Origin: Pseudomonas putida
GTDB lineage: Bacteria > Pseudomonadota > Gammaproteobacteria > Pseudomonadales > Pseudomonadaceae
Length of the DNA stretch: 64,000 nt
Direction of reading: 5' to 3'
NCBI RefSeq assembly: GCF_030159595.1
Contig: NZ_BSKJ01000002.1
Location: 489,881 to 553,880, forward strand
Shown here: piece by piece, positions 11,565 to 20,492 of the stretch
How positions within the stretch are numbered: position 1 is the stretch's first letter
Layout: each line of letters opens with the position of its first letter
Program-made: the position numbers and the translations under genes
Notes under the pieces: model-generated
What the model was told of the DNA's origin: nothing
Database searches by the model: none
Seen by the model: only the letters and a program-made list of their open reading frames with translations

Positions 11565-12185
11565 ATGAGAGCCGATCTGGAAATCATCCACGACTGGATC
11601 CCCGCCGGCAGCCGGGTACTCGACCTGGGCTGCGGCAGCGGCGAACTGCTGGCCTCGCTGCGTGACCGCAAGCAGGTCACCGGCTATGGCCTGGAGATCG
11701 ACGCCGACAACATCGCCGCCTGCGTGGCCAAGGGCGTCAACGTCATCGAGCAGGACCTGGACAAGGGCCTGGGCAACTTCGCCAGCAACAGCTTCGACGT
11801 GGTCATCATGACCCAGGCCCTGCAGGCCGTGGAGTACCCCGACCGCATCCTCGACGAGATGCTGCGCGTGGGCCGCCAGTGCATCATCACCTTCCCCAAC
11901 TTCGGCCACTGGCGCTGCCGCTGGTACCTGGCCACCAAGGGCCGCATGCCGGTATCGGACTTCATGCCGTATACCTGGTACAACACGCCGAACATCCACT
12001 TCTGCACCTTCGCCGACTTCGAAGAGCTGGTGCACGAACGCCGGGCGAAGGTGCTCGACCGCCTGGCCGTCGACAACATGCACCGCAACGGGTGGGGTGG
12101 CCGGCTTTGGCCTAATCTTCTAGGTGAGATCGGCATCTATCGCGTCAGCAGCCCGGGCCTGCAAGAGCACCAGCTCGCGGTCTGA
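11565..12185 (+). CDS. metW: Methionine biosynthesis protein MetW
   Basis: A 206-residue class I SAM-methyltransferase-like protein (VLDLGCGSGELLA near residues 19-31). MetW is almost always next to metX and supports its activity in several proteobacteria; its own substrate is not established. ATG 11565 is chosen over an upstream TTG because it lies just after a TGAGGA ribosome binding site overlapping the end of metX, and it matches the usual N-terminus MRADLEIIHDWI. Probably translationally coupled to metX. Confidence 0.93.
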   Translation: MRADLEIIHDWIPAGSRVLDLGCGSGELLASLRDRKQVTGYGLEIDADNIAACVAKGVNVIEQDLDKGLGNFASNSFDVVIMTQALQAVEYPDRILDEMLRVGRQCIITFPNFGHWRCRWYLATKGRMPVSDFMPYTWYNTPNIHFCTFADFEELVHERRAKVLDRLAVDNMHRNGWGGRLWPNLLGEIGIYRVSSPGLQEHQLAV

Positions 12186-12207
12186 CGCCCACCGGAGGAA
12201 TCGCCCC

Positions 12208-12642
12208 ATGCGTCGCCTAGCCCTGTTCCTGATCAGCCTGTGCCTGGCCTTGCCGGTACTGGCTGCCGATGCCGCCCGCCCCGAGCGCAAGGAAGTGTTT
12301 GGCGACGTGACGGTGCATTACAGCGCGTTCACGTCGAGCATGCTCACACCCGAAGTGGCCGCAGCCACCGGCCTTGTACGCAGCAAGAACCAGGGCGTGC
12401 TCAACATTGCCGTGCTCAAGGCCAACAAACCCGCCATGGCGGTGGTCAGCGGCACGGTCAAGGACCTGACCGGGCGCAGCAGCCCGCTGTCGTTCAAGCA
12501 GATTACCGAACAGGGCGCGGTGTACTACATCGCCCAGTTCAAGATCGAACAGCCAGAAACCGTCACCTTCGACCTGAATATCGAAACCGGCGGAATCAGC
12601 AATTCCCTCAGCTTCAACCAGGAAGTTTTCCCCGGCGAATGA
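12208..12642 (+). CDS. DUF4426-family periplasmic protein
   Basis: A 144-residue protein with a clear signal peptide ([19 protein letters not shown], cleavage near 20) and a mature beta-rich domain of the DUF4426 type. No enzymatic motif is visible. ATG 12208 follows GGAGGAATCGCCCC; the longer open frame upstream overlaps metW and has no leader. The stop overlaps the rdgB start (ATGA), so the two are coupled. Function unknown. Confidence 0.85.
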   Translation: MRRLALFLISLCLALPVLAADAARPERKEVFGDVTVHYSAFTSSMLTPEVAAATGLVRSKNQGVLNIAVLKANKPAMAVVSGTVKDLTGRSSPLSFKQITEQGAVYYIAQFKIEQPETVTFDLNIETGGISNSLSFNQEVFPGE

Positions 12643-13235
12643 TGAATTTCCAGCAACTCGTATTGGCCAGCCATAATGCTGGCAAACTCAAGGAACTCCA
12701 GGCCATGCTCGGCCAGTCCGTGCAGCTGCGCTCGATTGGTGAATTCAGCCAGGTCGAGCCGGAAGAAACCGGCCTGTCGTTCGTCGAGAACGCCATCCTC
12801 AAGGCGCGCAACGCCGCACGAATCTCAGGCCTGCCGGCCTTGGCCGACGATTCCGGCCTGGCGGTGGACTTCCTCGGTGGCGCGCCAGGCATCTACTCGG
12901 CGCGCTATGCCGACGGCAAGGGTGACGCGGCCAACAACGCCAAGCTGCTGGAAGCCCTGAAGGACGTGCCCGAAGCCGAGCGTGGCGCGCAGTTCGTCTG
13001 CGTGCTAGCGCTGGTGCGCCATGCCGACGACCCGCTGCCGATCCTGTGCGAAGGCTTGTGGCACGGCAGCATCCTCTTCGAGGCCAGCGGCGAGCACGGC
13101 TTTGGCTACGACCCGCTGTTCTGGGTGCCGGAGCGCAACTGCTCCAGCGCCGACCTGGCCCCTGTGGACAAAAACCAGCTTAGCCACCGCGCCCGTGCCA
13201 TGGCCCTGCTGCGCCAACGTCTGGGCCTGGCATGA
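12639..13235 (+). CDS. rdgB: XTP/dITP diphosphatase (RdgB/HAM1)
   Basis: A 198-residue pyrophosphatase that removes non-canonical purine triphosphates (dITP, XTP) before they enter DNA. The substrate loop [11 protein letters not shown] lies near the N-terminus, followed by [24 protein letters not shown] and [12 protein letters not shown], both HAM1 signatures. The open frame reaches much further upstream, but that part is a shadow of the preceding gene. ATG 12639 overlaps the DUF4426 stop, and ATG 12642 is also possible. Confidence 0.96.
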   Translation: MMNFQQLVLASHNAGKLKELQAMLGQSVQLRSIGEFSQVEPEETGLSFVENAILKARNAARISGLPALADDSGLAVDFLGGAPGIYSARYADGKGDAANNAKLLEALKDVPEAERGAQFVCVLALVRHADDPLPILCEGLWHGSILFEASGEHGFGYDPLFWVPERNCSSADLAPVDKNQLSHRARAMALLRQRLGLA

Positions 13236-14407
13236 TCGCAACGCTGTCCACCCCCGGCGCGGTAGGCTTTACCAACCTGCCGCCGCTGGCGCTGTACATC
13301 CACATCCCGTGGTGTGTACGCAAATGCCCTTACTGCGACTTCAACTCCCACGCTGCCGGGCCTGAACTGCCGGAGGACGCCTACGTCACGGCGCTATTGG
13401 ACGACCTCGATCAAGAGCTTGTTGCCGCACAGGGCCGTCCCATTAGCTCGATCTTCTTCGGTGGCGGCACGCCCAGCCTGTTCAGCGCCAACGCCCTTGG
13501 CCGGCTGCTGCGCGGTGTAGAACAGCGCATCCCGTTCGCGCCGGAGATCGAGATCACCCTGGAAGCCAACCCAGGCACGTTCGAGCAGGACAAGTTCAAG
13601 GCCTACCGGCAAACCGGCATCAACCGCCTGTCCATCGGTGTGCAGAGTTTCCAGCCGGCCAAGCTGGAGGCACTGGGGCGCATCCACAATGGCGATGAAG
13701 CGGTCCGTGCTGCCGGCATGGCGCGTGCGGCCGGTTTCGACAACTTCAACATGGACCTTATGCACGGCCTGCCCGACCAGTCGCTGGATGATGCGCTGGG
13801 CGACCTGCGCCAGGCCATCGACCTGGGGCCAACCCACTTGTCGTGGTACCAGCTGACCGTTGAACCAAACACGGTGTTCTGGAACCAGCCGCCAGAGCTG
13901 CCCGAAGACGACATTCTCTGGGACATCCAGGAAGCCGGCCAAGCACTGATGGCTGAGCATGGCTTTCGCCAGTACGAGGTCTCGGCCTATGCCCAGGCGG
14001 ACCGCGCCGCGCGACACAACCTCAACTACTGGCGCTTCGGCGACTTCATCGGCATCGGCGCCGGTGCCCACGGCAAGCTGACCTTTGCCGATGGGCGCAT
14101 CCTGCGCACCTGGAAGACCCGTCTGCCCAAGGACTACCTGAACCTGGCCAAGCCGTTCAAAGCCGGCGAGAAGCTGCTGCCGGTCGACGAGCTGCCGTTC
14201 GAGTTCCTGATGAACGCCCTGCGCCTGACTGAAGGCGTGGAAGCCGAGCTGTTCACCCAGCGCACAGGTTTGCCACTGGAGCAACTGCGCGAGGCACGCC
14301 ACGCTGCCGAACAAAAGGGCCTTTTACAGGTCGAACCGGATCGACTGGTAGCCACGCCAAGGGGCCAGTTGTTCCTCAATGACTTGCTGCAGTATTTCTT
14401 GACCTAA
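13232..14407 (+). CDS. hemW: Radical SAM heme chaperone HemW
   Basis: A 391-residue radical SAM protein. The cluster motif is Cys28, Cys32 and Cys35 ([14 protein letters not shown]), which is the HemW pattern. Downstream are [17 protein letters not shown] and the C-terminal HemN_C-type domain ([10 protein letters not shown]). HemW inserts heme into respiratory apoproteins and is often misannotated as coproporphyrinogen dehydrogenase HemN. The start overlaps the rdgB stop by 4 nt, indicating an operon with rdgB. Confidence 0.94.
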   Translation: MIATLSTPGAVGFTNLPPLALYIHIPWCVRKCPYCDFNSHAAGPELPEDAYVTALLDDLDQELVAAQGRPISSIFFGGGTPSLFSANALGRLLRGVEQRIPFAPEIEITLEANPGTFEQDKFKAYRQTGINRLSIGVQSFQPAKLEALGRIHNGDEAVRAAGMARAAGFDNFNMDLMHGLPDQSLDDALGDLRQAIDLGPTHLSWYQLTVEPNTVFWNQPPELPEDDILWDIQEAGQALMAEHGFRQYEVSAYAQADRAARHNLNYWRFGDFIGIGAGAHGKLTFADGRILRTWKTRLPKDYLNLAKPFKAGEKLLPVDELPFEFLMNALRLTEGVEAELFTQRTGLPLEQLREARHAAEQKGLLQVEPDRLVATPRGQLFLNDLLQYFLT

Positions 14408-14416
14408 GGATGACCC

Positions 14417-14743
14417 ATGGATCTGGTACTTGATCTGCTCGCGACGGTTTCCCGCTGGAGCCGCGGTAACCTGTCGGAGATTTCACTGGCCTTGGTAGGC
14501 TGCCTGCTGGTGCTGTTCGGCAGTGATGTCAAAGCCTGGGCCGAGCAACGCATTGGTGGCCTGGCGGGCGCATTGCGTGTGCCGTTCATGGCGCTGATGG
14601 TGATGATCGGCAGCGGTGCGGCGCTAATCTATGCCACACCGTGGGTGGTGAAGGGGTTGAGCCAGTTCAACAACTACGCGCTGGCGCCGGTGCTGTTGGT
14701 GGTGCTGGTGTTGATTGGTGTGGTGGCGGATCGCCGCGGGTAA
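14417..14743 (+). CDS. DUF3392-family small membrane protein
   Basis: A 108-residue protein with three or four hydrophobic stretches (EISLALVGCLLVLFG, PFMALMVMIGSGAALIYA, ALAPVLLVVLVLIGVVA). It matches the DUF3392 family usually found after hemW in pseudomonads. ATG 14417 follows AAGGATGACCC. Nothing suggests a catalytic role. It closes the rightward operon that begins at metX or the DUF4426 gene. Confidence 0.85.
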   Translation: MDLVLDLLATVSRWSRGNLSEISLALVGCLLVLFGSDVKAWAEQRIGGLAGALRVPFMALMVMIGSGAALIYATPWVVKGLSQFNNYALAPVLLVVLVLIGVVADRRG

Positions 14744-15199
14744 GCATTGCTAAAAGCTGCCCCGGGATACCAGGGCAGCCCTACCACCTGACTAGCCTTT
14801 AACGGGCATCATCGAAGTGGTCGCGCATGAAATCCCGAAACGGTCTTGAGCAAGGTCAAGATCCGAATGAGCTTCCAAACACGGCTCAGCGCATCAAGCA
14901 ATCGCTTCATATGCCTTGGCCTCCATGTTGGCGGGCCAATCTTCCAGCATCTAACCGGCACTTCGATGCCTTCGAAAACCAGGTGAAGGCTTTCAGTGAA
15001 GTGGCCAGGTCAATGGCCCTTCGATAAACATTTACCGGCACGGTTCTCAGGCCGTGTCGAAGGGGCCGGAAAGCAGCATTCTTCTCCTACCCGGCCCATC
15101 ACTGAATCCATCCACAAGGGAGCCATGCGATGATATGTGGAGCAGCCTCCCAAAGCTGTTAACAGCTCCGACACACGTGATGCCGCATGTTTTCATGCA
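14744..15199. other. Gene-poor gap before the sRNA candidate
   Basis: No open frame here has convincing codon use or a ribosome binding site. A GCTGCCC/GGGCAGC hairpin at about 14758-14777 follows the DUF3392 gene and may end that transcript. A 66-codon frame at 14827-15027 looks like chance or a decayed coding remnant. Confidence 0.6.
14978..15002 (+). repeat. 25-nt near-copy of the sRNA candidate's 5' end
   Basis: Positions 14978-15002 match 15235-15259 at 22 of 25 bases (shared ACCAGGTG, GG and TTTCAGTGAAGT). The downstream copy begins exactly at the predicted start of the sRNA. No promoter-like sequence precedes this upstream copy. Confidence 0.6.
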
Positions 15200-15228
15200 T
15201 TGACGCGCTTTCGCGGGCTACCTATGAT
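15200..15228 (+). promoter_or_regulatory. Near-consensus sigma-70 promoter (sRNA candidate)
   Basis: TTGACG (15200-15205) and TATGAT (15223-15228) are separated by exactly 17 bp, with five of six matches to consensus in each box. The predicted start is A15235. No protein-coding frame follows. Confidence 0.75.
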
Positions 15229-15234
15229 CGTTCT

Positions 15235-15325
15235 ACCAGGTGGGGGTTTTCAGTGAAGTCCCAGAGCGAAGGATACTCAGTCCTGTCGCTCACAAAAAAA
15301 CCGCCTTTCTCAAGGCGGTTTTTTT
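15235..15325 (+). ncRNA. Candidate trans-acting small RNA, about 91 nt
   Basis: A strong promoter, no ribosome binding site or reading frame, and a U-tailed intrinsic terminator 91 nt downstream make an autonomous small RNA unit. The RNA would have a single-stranded 5' part (ACCAGGTGGGGGTTTTCAG), an internal hairpin (AGCGAAGGA pairing with TCCTGTCGCT across an ACTCAG region) and an A-rich linker before the terminator. This is the layout of Hfq-binding sRNAs. I cannot assign it to a named Pseudomonas sRNA family. It lies between the DUF3392 gene and trmB and faces trmB. Confidence 0.65.
15294..15325. terminator. Strong bidirectional intrinsic terminator
   Basis: The arms AAAAAAACCGCCTT (15294-15307) and AAGGCGGTTTTTTT (15312-15325) pair perfectly around TCTC. 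U-tracts exist in both directions, so it ends the sRNA candidate on the plus strand and trmB on the minus strand. Confidence 0.9.
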
Positions 15326-15374
15326 CGCCTGCATTTCTGCAAGCACCAGCACATCGAAAGGCCGTATCAGCCGA

Positions 15375-16097
15375 TCAATCCACCTTCTCGAACTTCAAGT
15401 CCCACACCCCATGCCCTAGTCGCTCGCCGCGGCGTTCGAACTTGGTGATCGGGCGCTCTTCCGGGCGTGGCACATAGGTGCCGTCGGCCGCACGGTTGCG
15501 ATAACCCGGCGCAGCACTCATCACTTCCAGCATGTACTCGGCATACGGCTCCCAGTCGGTCGCCATGTGGAACACCCCACCCGGCTTGAGCTTGCGCCGT
15601 ACCAACTCGGCAAACTCCAGCTGGACGATGCGGCGCTTGTGGTGGCGCGCCTTGTGCCATGGGTCGGGGAAGAACAGCATCAAGCGGTCGAGGCTGTTGT
15701 CCGCCACGCAGCGGTTCAGCACTTCGATGGCATCGCAGTCATACACCCGCAGGTTCTTCAGGTTCTGGGTCAGCACGCCGTTGAGCAGCGCACCCACGCC
15801 CGGACGGTGCACTTCCACACCGATAAAGTCCTGTTCAGGCGCGGCAGCCGCCATTTCCAGCAGGGAATGGCCCATGCCGAAGCCGATCTCCAGGGTACGC
15901 GGCGCCGAACGGCCGAATACCTGGTCGTAGTCCACCTGGCTGTCAGCCAGCGGCAGGATATACAGCGGACCGCCCTGGTCCAGGCCGCGCTGCTGGCCTT
16001 CGGTCATGCGCCCGGCACGCATCACGAAGCTCTTGATGCGGCGGTGCGGGCGGGCGTCGCCGTCAGGGGTGATCGGCGTATCGTGCGATTCAGTCAT
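15375..16097 (-). CDS. trmB: tRNA (guanine-46-N7)-methyltransferase
   Basis: A 240-residue SAM-dependent enzyme that makes m7G46 in the tRNA variable loop. The SAM motif [15 protein letters not shown], the [15 protein letters not shown] catalytic/substrate segment and the C-terminal [17 protein letters not shown] are TrmB signatures. It starts 9 nt downstream of thiG on the same strand, so it is in the thiSG operon, a common pseudomonad arrangement. Ends before a bidirectional terminator. Confidence 0.96.
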   Translation of the reverse strand: MTESHDTPITPDGDARPHRRIKSFVMRAGRMTEGQQRGLDQGGPLYILPLADSQVDYDQVFGRSAPRTLEIGFGMGHSLLEMAAAAPEQDFIGVEVHRPGVGALLNGVLTQNLKNLRVYDCDAIEVLNRCVADNSLDRLMLFFPDPWHKARHHKRRIVQLEFAELVRRKLKPGGVFHMATDWEPYAEYMLEVMSAAPGYRNRAADGTYVPRPEERPITKFERRGERLGHGVWDLKFEKVD

Positions 16098-16106
16098 CAG
16101 GGGCTC

Positions 16107-16919
16107 TTACTTGATCAGACCATCCAGCGGCGAAGAGGCGCTGGCGTAGAGTTTTTTCGGCATACGGCCGGCCAGGTAGGCCAGGCGACCGGCAACGATG
16201 GCGTGCTTCATGGCTTCGGCCATCAGCACTGGCTGCTGGGCGTGGGCGATGGCCGAGTTCATCAGCACCGCCTCGCAGCCCATTTCCATGGCGATGGTGG
16301 CGTCGGAAGCGGTACCTACGCCGGCATCGACCAGCACCGGCACCTTGGATTCTTCCAGGATGATCTGCAGGTTGTAGGGGTTGCAGATACCCAGGCCGGT
16401 GCCAATCAGGCCAGCCAGCGGCATGACCGCAATGCAGCCGGCTTCAGCCAGCTGACGGGCGATGATCGGGTCGTCGCTGGTGTACACCATCACGTCGAAA
16501 CCTTCCTTGACCAGCACTTCGGCGGCCTTGAGGGTTTCGATGACGTTGGGGAACAGGGTTTTCTGGTCGGCCAGCACTTCCAGCTTTACCAGCGTGCGGG
16601 ATTCGTGCGACTTGCGCCCATCCAGCAGTTCACGAGCCAGACGGCAGGTGCGCACCGCTTCCACCGCGTCAAAGCAGCCTGCCGTGTTCGGCAGGATGGT
16701 GTACTTGTCGGGCGACAGTACGTCGAGCAGGTTCGGCTCGCCCGCATTCTGGCCAAGGTTGGTGCGGCGCACGGCGACGGTGACGATTTCGGCACCCGAG
16801 GCCTCGGTGGCCAGGCGGGTTTCTTCCATGTCACGGTACTTGCCGGTACCGACCAGCAGGCGCGACTGGAAAGTGCGCCCGGCCAGGGTGAAGGGCTTGT
16901 CGCTACGAACGTTGCTCAT
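16107..16919 (-). CDS. thiG: Thiazole synthase
   Basis: A 270-residue TIM-barrel enzyme that builds the thiamine thiazole phosphate from deoxyxylulose phosphate, dehydroglycine and ThiS thiocarboxylate. [10 protein letters not shown] marks the N-terminus, and the Schiff-base lysine is probably Lys112 in VKLEVLAD. The C-terminal phosphate-binding segment is [18 protein letters not shown]. thiS lies immediately upstream on the same strand, which supports the assignment. Confidence 0.97.
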   Translation of the reverse strand: MSNVRSDKPFTLAGRTFQSRLLVGTGKYRDMEETRLATEASGAEIVTVAVRRTNLGQNAGEPNLLDVLSPDKYTILPNTAGCFDAVEAVRTCRLARELLDGRKSHESRTLVKLEVLADQKTLFPNVIETLKAAEVLVKEGFDVMVYTSDDPIIARQLAEAGCIAVMPLAGLIGTGLGICNPYNLQIILEESKVPVLVDAGVGTASDATIAMEMGCEAVLMNSAIAHAQQPVLMAEAMKHAIVAGRLAYLAGRMPKKLYASASSPLDGLIK

Positions 16920-16973
16920 CGTTGTTCCTCGGGAAAAGGTTGCAGGGCTAGCTTGTGAACCGCCGGGCTGCTG

Positions 16974-17174
16974 TCAGCCGCCACCAATGGCGTGGACCAC
17001 TTCGACCTGGTCGCCGTCGTTCAGCAGCGTGCTGTCGTGCTGGCTACGCGGCACGATATCCAGGTTCAGTTCCACTGCGACACGGCGCCCGGCCAGCTCA
17101 AGGCGGGTCAGCAGGGCTGCAACGCTTTCGCCAGCAGGCAGTTCGTAAGGTTCACCGTTCAGTTGAATGCGCAT
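16974..17174 (-). CDS. thiS: Sulfur carrier protein ThiS
   Basis: A 66-residue ubiquitin-fold protein (MRIQLNGEPYELPAGESV) ending in the required Gly-Gly (HAIGGG). The terminal glycine is adenylated and thiocarboxylated to deliver sulfur to ThiG. The frame is open to 17252, but ATG 17174 gives the family length; 17189 is a less likely start. First gene of the thiS-thiG-trmB unit. Confidence 0.95.
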   Translation of the reverse strand: MRIQLNGEPYELPAGESVAALLTRLELAGRRVAVELNLDIVPRSQHDSTLLNDGDQVEVVHAIGGG

Positions 17175-17276
17175 GCGCACGGCCACCATTGTTCTTTGGG
17201 GCCCGCATTCTAGCGCCGAACCGCCCCGCAACCCAAGGGCGGTGCGCGCCATTAGTCGCGATTGTGGACCACCCGG

Positions 17277-17648
17277 TCAGCCCAGCCGCCAGGCTGCCAG
17301 GCCCAGGCACAGCCAGCCGGCCAGGAAGCACAGGCCGCCAATCGGCGTGATGATGCCCAGCTTGCCCAGGCCGCTGAGGGTCAGCAGGTACAGGCTGCCG
17401 GAAAACAGCACGATACCCAGGGCAAACAGGCCGCCAGCCCAGCCCACCAGGCGCCCGGGCAGGTGCGCCGAGAGCACGGCGACACCGAAGATCGCCAGGG
17501 CATGCACCAGCTGGTAGGTCACGCCCGTGTGGAAGATCGCCAGGTAGTCTGCCGTCAGGCGGCTTTTCAGGCCGTGGGCGGCGAAGGCACCCAGGGCGAC
17601 CCCGGTAAAGCCGAAAAAGGCGGCAAGCATCAGGAAGCTGCGAAGCAT
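17277..17648 (-). CDS. DUF423-family inner-membrane protein
   Basis: A 123-residue protein with four hydrophobic segments, including MLRSFLMLAAFFGFTGVALG and the conserved GAFAAHGLK motif after helix one. DUF423 (YgdD-like) proteins are widespread and uncharacterised. ATG 17648 is preceded by AGGAG. It lies upstream of thiS on the same strand with a gap of about 100 bp and overlaps nothing. It is divergent from mtgA. Confidence 0.88.
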   Translation of the reverse strand: MLRSFLMLAAFFGFTGVALGAFAAHGLKSRLTADYLAIFHTGVTYQLVHALAIFGVAVLSAHLPGRLVGWAGGLFALGIVLFSGSLYLLTLSGLGKLGIITPIGGLCFLAGWLCLGLAAWRLG

Positions 17649-17673
17649 GGGACGACTCCTTGTATCGGGTCTG

Positions 17674-17679
17674 TATAAT
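17674..17679 (+). promoter_or_regulatory. Consensus -10 box upstream of mtgA
   Basis: A perfect TATAAT lies 33 nt before the mtgA ATG. No good -35 is visible at 16-18 bp, so the promoter is only partly supported. Confidence 0.35.
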
Positions 17680-17712
17680 GGCCCCTTCCACCCGTACGGC
17701 CAAGCTATCGCC

Positions 17713-18423
17713 ATGCTTCCAACTCTCCTGCGCCGCCTTTCCCGTGCCCTGCTCTGGTTCGCTGCTGGCAGCATCGTGCTGGTCTTGGTGTTCCGCTGGG
17801 TGCCGCCGCCCGGTACAGCCTTGATGGTCGAGCGCAAGGTGCAGTCGTGGGTCAGTGGCGAGCCGATCGACCTGCAACGCGACTGGGAGCCGTGGGAGAG
17901 CATCTCCGATGAGCTGAAGGTTGCCGTCATTGCGGGTGAGGACCAGAAGTTCGCCAGCCACTGGGGGTTCGATATCCCGGCCATCCAGGCGGCGCTGGCC
18001 TACAACGAGCGCGGCGGGAATGTTCGCGGGGCCAGCACCCTGACCCAGCAAGTGGCCAAGAACCTGTTCTTGTGGTCTGGGCGCAGCTGGTTCCGTAAAG
18101 GGCTGGAGGCCTGGTTCACGGCCCTGATCGAGTTGTTCTGGTCGAAAGAACGCATTCTCGAGGTCTATCTCAACAGTGCCGAATGGGGCAAGGGCGTGTT
18201 CGGTGCCCAGGCGGCGGCGCGTTATCACTTTGGTGTCGATGCCAGCCGGCTCAGCCGCCAGCAGGCCGCGCAATTGGCGGCGGTACTGCCGAGTCCGATC
18301 AAGTGGAGTGCGAGCCGGCCGAGTGCCTATGTGGCCAGCCGGGCCGGTTGGATTCGCCGGCAGATGAGCCAGTTGGGCGGGCCCAGCTACCTGATGCAGC
18401 TCGATTCATCCAGAAAGCGCTGA
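17713..18423 (+). CDS. mtgA: Monofunctional biosynthetic peptidoglycan glycosyltransferase
   Basis: A 236-residue GT51 enzyme that polymerises glycan strands from lipid II. One N-terminal membrane helix (about 10-30) anchors it. The donor-site motif AGEDQKFASHWGFD carries catalytic Glu76, followed by RGASTLTQQVAKNLFL and RSWFRKGLEAWFTALIE, all GT51 signatures. ATG 17713 is chosen over an earlier in-frame ATG that overlaps the divergent DUF423 start. No transpeptidase domain is present. Confidence 0.95.
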   Translation: MLPTLLRRLSRALLWFAAGSIVLVLVFRWVPPPGTALMVERKVQSWVSGEPIDLQRDWEPWESISDELKVAVIAGEDQKFASHWGFDIPAIQAALAYNERGGNVRGASTLTQQVAKNLFLWSGRSWFRKGLEAWFTALIELFWSKERILEVYLNSAEWGKGVFGAQAAARYHFGVDASRLSRQQAAQLAAVLPSPIKWSASRPSAYVASRAGWIRRQMSQLGGPSYLMQLDSSRKR

Positions 18424-18447
18424 GGCCTGCACAGCCAACACAAATAA

Positions 18448-18482
18448 AAAAGCCGCCAACCCTACCCGGGCCAGCGGCTTTT
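18448..18482. terminator. Bidirectional terminator between mtgA and rpoH
   Basis: The arms AAAAGCCGC (18448-18456) and GCGGCTTTT (18474-18482) flank a 17-nt loop, with A- and T-runs outside. It serves the convergent mtgA and rpoH transcripts. Confidence 0.8.
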
Positions 18483-18500
18483 CAATACAACCAGGCTCGA

Positions 18501-19355
18501 TCAGACCGCGATCAACGCCTTGACCTTGTTCATCGCATTCTTCTCCAGCTGGCGAATCCGCTCAGCCGAGACGCTGTACTTGTCTGCCAGCTCATGCAAC
18601 GTGGCTTTCTCTTCAGCCAACCAGCGCTGGTAGAGAATATCGCGGCTACGCTCATCCAGCCCTTGCAGGGCTTCATGCAGGTTGCTGGTGGAGTTGTCGC
18701 TCCAGTCGGCGTCCTCCAACTGCACCGCCGGGTCGTACCGGTGGTCTTCCAGGTAATGCGCAGGCGACTGGAAGGCGCTGTCGTCGTCAGCTTCGGCTGC
18801 CGGGTCGAAGGCCATGTCCTGGCCACTCAAACGGCTTTCCATCTCTCGCACTTCACGCGGCTCGACGCCAAGGCTTTCTGCCACGCGATGCACTTCGTCG
18901 TTGTTCAGCCAGGCCAGACGCTTCTTCTGGCTGCGCAGGTTGAAGAACAGCTTGCGCTGGGCCTTGGTGGTCGCCACCTTGACGATGCGCCAGTTGCGCA
19001 GGATGAACTCGTGGATTTCTGCCTTGATCCAGTGCACGGCGAACGACACCAGGCGCACGCCCATTTCCGGGTTGAAGCGTTTGACCGCTTTCATCAAGCC
19101 GACGTTGCCTTCCTGGATCAGGTCGGCCTGGGCCAGCCCGTAGCCTGCGTAGCTACGGGCGATATGTACGACGAAACGCAGGTGGGCCATCACCATTTGA
19201 CGAGCGGCCTCGACATCCTGCTCATAATAGAGACGCTCGCCCAGATCACGCTCCTGCTCGACCGTCAACAGCGGGATGCTATTGACCGTGTGCACATAGG
19301 CTTCCAGGTTCGCACCGGGCACCAGGGCATAGGCAGGTTGCAACGATGTGGTCAT
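18501..19355 (-). CDS. rpoH: Heat-shock sigma factor sigma-32
   Basis: A 284-residue sigma-70-family factor directing RNA polymerase to heat-shock promoters. Region 2 shows [19 protein letters not shown]. The RpoH-box region around [15 protein letters not shown] is intact; it sets FtsH/DnaK-dependent instability. Region 4 ends with EERIRQLE-type recognition ([19 protein letters not shown]). ATG 19355 follows CGGAGG. It lies downstream of ftsX on the same strand with its own likely promoter. Confidence 0.97.
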   Translation of the reverse strand: MTTSLQPAYALVPGANLEAYVHTVNSIPLLTVEQERDLGERLYYEQDVEAARQMVMAHLRFVVHIARSYAGYGLAQADLIQEGNVGLMKAVKRFNPEMGVRLVSFAVHWIKAEIHEFILRNWRIVKVATTKAQRKLFFNLRSQKKRLAWLNNDEVHRVAESLGVEPREVREMESRLSGQDMAFDPAAEADDDSAFQSPAHYLEDHRYDPAVQLEDADWSDNSTSNLHEALQGLDERSRDILYQRWLAEEKATLHELADKYSVSAERIRQLEKNAMNKVKALIAV

Positions 19356-19420
19356 TCAAGAACCTCCGACTTACCAAACTCGCGCCTTGTGGGCGCTGCC
19401 AACATTGACCTGGAACGACG

Positions 19421-19450
19421 GTACAAGTTCCGCAGTGAAGAAAATGTCAA
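19421..19450 (-). promoter_or_regulatory. Candidate promoter of rpoH
   Basis: On the minus strand a perfect TTGACA (19445-19450) is followed after 18 bp by TTGTAC (19421-19426), a weak -10. It lies in the ftsX-rpoH gap and would give a leader of about 60 nt. Confidence 0.4.
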
Positions 19451-19466
19451 TGCTGGCACATAAAAA

Positions 19467-20492
19467 CTATCGCGGCGCCAGCTCGTTCAGATGACGAGCG
19501 ACGGCAATCCATGCACCGATATACCCCAACAACACTGCTCCGATCAAGAGGGACAGACCATCGGACGCAGGCACTCCACCCAGTGCGAAATCACTGCCAT
19601 ACAGCCCGGAAAGCCCTACCACCGCCTCGTTCAGCCAGTTCAGGCCAAACGCCAGGATACCCCACGCCAGCAGGCCCGCACCCAGGCCATACAGGGCCCC
19701 CATGTACAGGAAAGGCCGCCGTACATAGGCGTCTGTGCCGCCGACCAGCTTGATGACCTCGATCTCGATTCGGCGGTTTTCAATGTGTAGACGAATTGTG
19801 TTACCGATTACTAACAGTAGGGCAGAAATCAGCATCACGGCCAGGCCGAAAACGAAGCGATCACCCAGCTTGAGGATGGCCGCCAAACGCTCGACCCACA
19901 CCAGGTCCAGTTGCGCCACTTCCACCCGAGGCAGCTCTGAGAGGCGCTGACGCAAGGCTTCCAAGGCTGGTTTGTCGACCTCGCTCGGGGTCACCACCAC
20001 CACACCCGGCAGCGGGTTGTCGGGCAGCTCACGCAGGGCTTCGCCCAGGCCGGACTGCTGCTGGAATTCCTCCAGCGCCTGCTCGCGGCTGACAAATTGC
20101 GCGTCCGCCACGCCAGGCATGCCCTTGATCTCGTCGCGCAGGGCTTCGCCATCGCGGCTGCCGGCATCCAGCTTGAGGTACAGCGAAATCTGCGCAGCGC
20201 GCTGCCACGAGCCACCCAGCTGCTCGACGTTTTTCAGCAGCAACGACAGGCCCATGGGCATGCTCAGCGCCACCGCCATCACCAGGCAGGTAAAAAAGCT
20301 GCCGATCGGCTGCTTGCCCAGACGGCGCAGGCTGTCGGCCATGCTGGCACGGTGGCTTTCCAGCCAGGCATGCAGCAGCGTACGGAAATCCGGGCCGTCA
20401 TCGTCTTCACCGCGCTTCTTCTTCGCCGGCTGCGCGTCGGCCGGCTTTGGCGCAACCCGCTCGGAAACCTTTGGCGTACGTGTAGTGCTCAT
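19467..20492 (-). CDS. ftsX: Cell division ABC transporter permease FtsX
   Basis: A 341-residue inner-membrane protein. A basic, proline-rich cytoplasmic tail (about 1-60) precedes the first helix. A periplasmic domain (about 100-215) follows, then three C-terminal helices. FtsEX controls amidase activation at the septum through EnvC-type partners. The N-terminal tail is longer than in E. coli, as is usual in pseudomonads. Overlaps ftsE by 4 nt, so the two are translationally coupled. Confidence 0.95.
   Translation of the reverse strand: MSTTRTPKVSERVAPKPADAQPAKKKRGEDDDGPDFRTLLHAWLESHRASMADSLRRLGKQPIGSFFTCLVMAVALSMPMGLSLLLKNVEQLGGSWQRAAQISLYLKLDAGSRDGEALRDEIKGMPGVADAQFVSREQALEEFQQQSGLGEALRELPDNPLPGVVVVTPSEVDKPALEALRQRLSELPRVEVAQLDLVWVERLAAILKLGDRFVFGLAVMLISALLLVIGNTIRLHIENRRIEIEVIKLVGGTDAYVRRPFLYMGALYGLGAGLLAWGILAFGLNWLNEAVVGLSGLYGSDFALGGVPASDGLSLLIGAVLLGYIGAWIAVARHLNELAPR

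Noticed and set aside
12240..12638. N-terminal extension of the rdgB frame
   Set aside because: The extension overlaps the DUF4426 gene in another frame and has no family similarity; ATG 12639 with the stop-start overlap is the better start.
14827..15027. 66-codon plus-strand frame in the gap before the sRNA candidate
   Set aside because: No ribosome binding site, no family resemblance and mixed codon use; at most a remnant.
15187..15477. 96-codon plus-strand frame across the sRNA region
   Set aside because: It runs through the sRNA promoter, the intrinsic terminator and the end of trmB, so it cannot be a real gene.
17661..17679. TTGTAT plus TATAAT as a full promoter of mtgA
   Set aside because: The spacing between the two boxes is only 7 bp, so only the -10 is retained as weakly supported.
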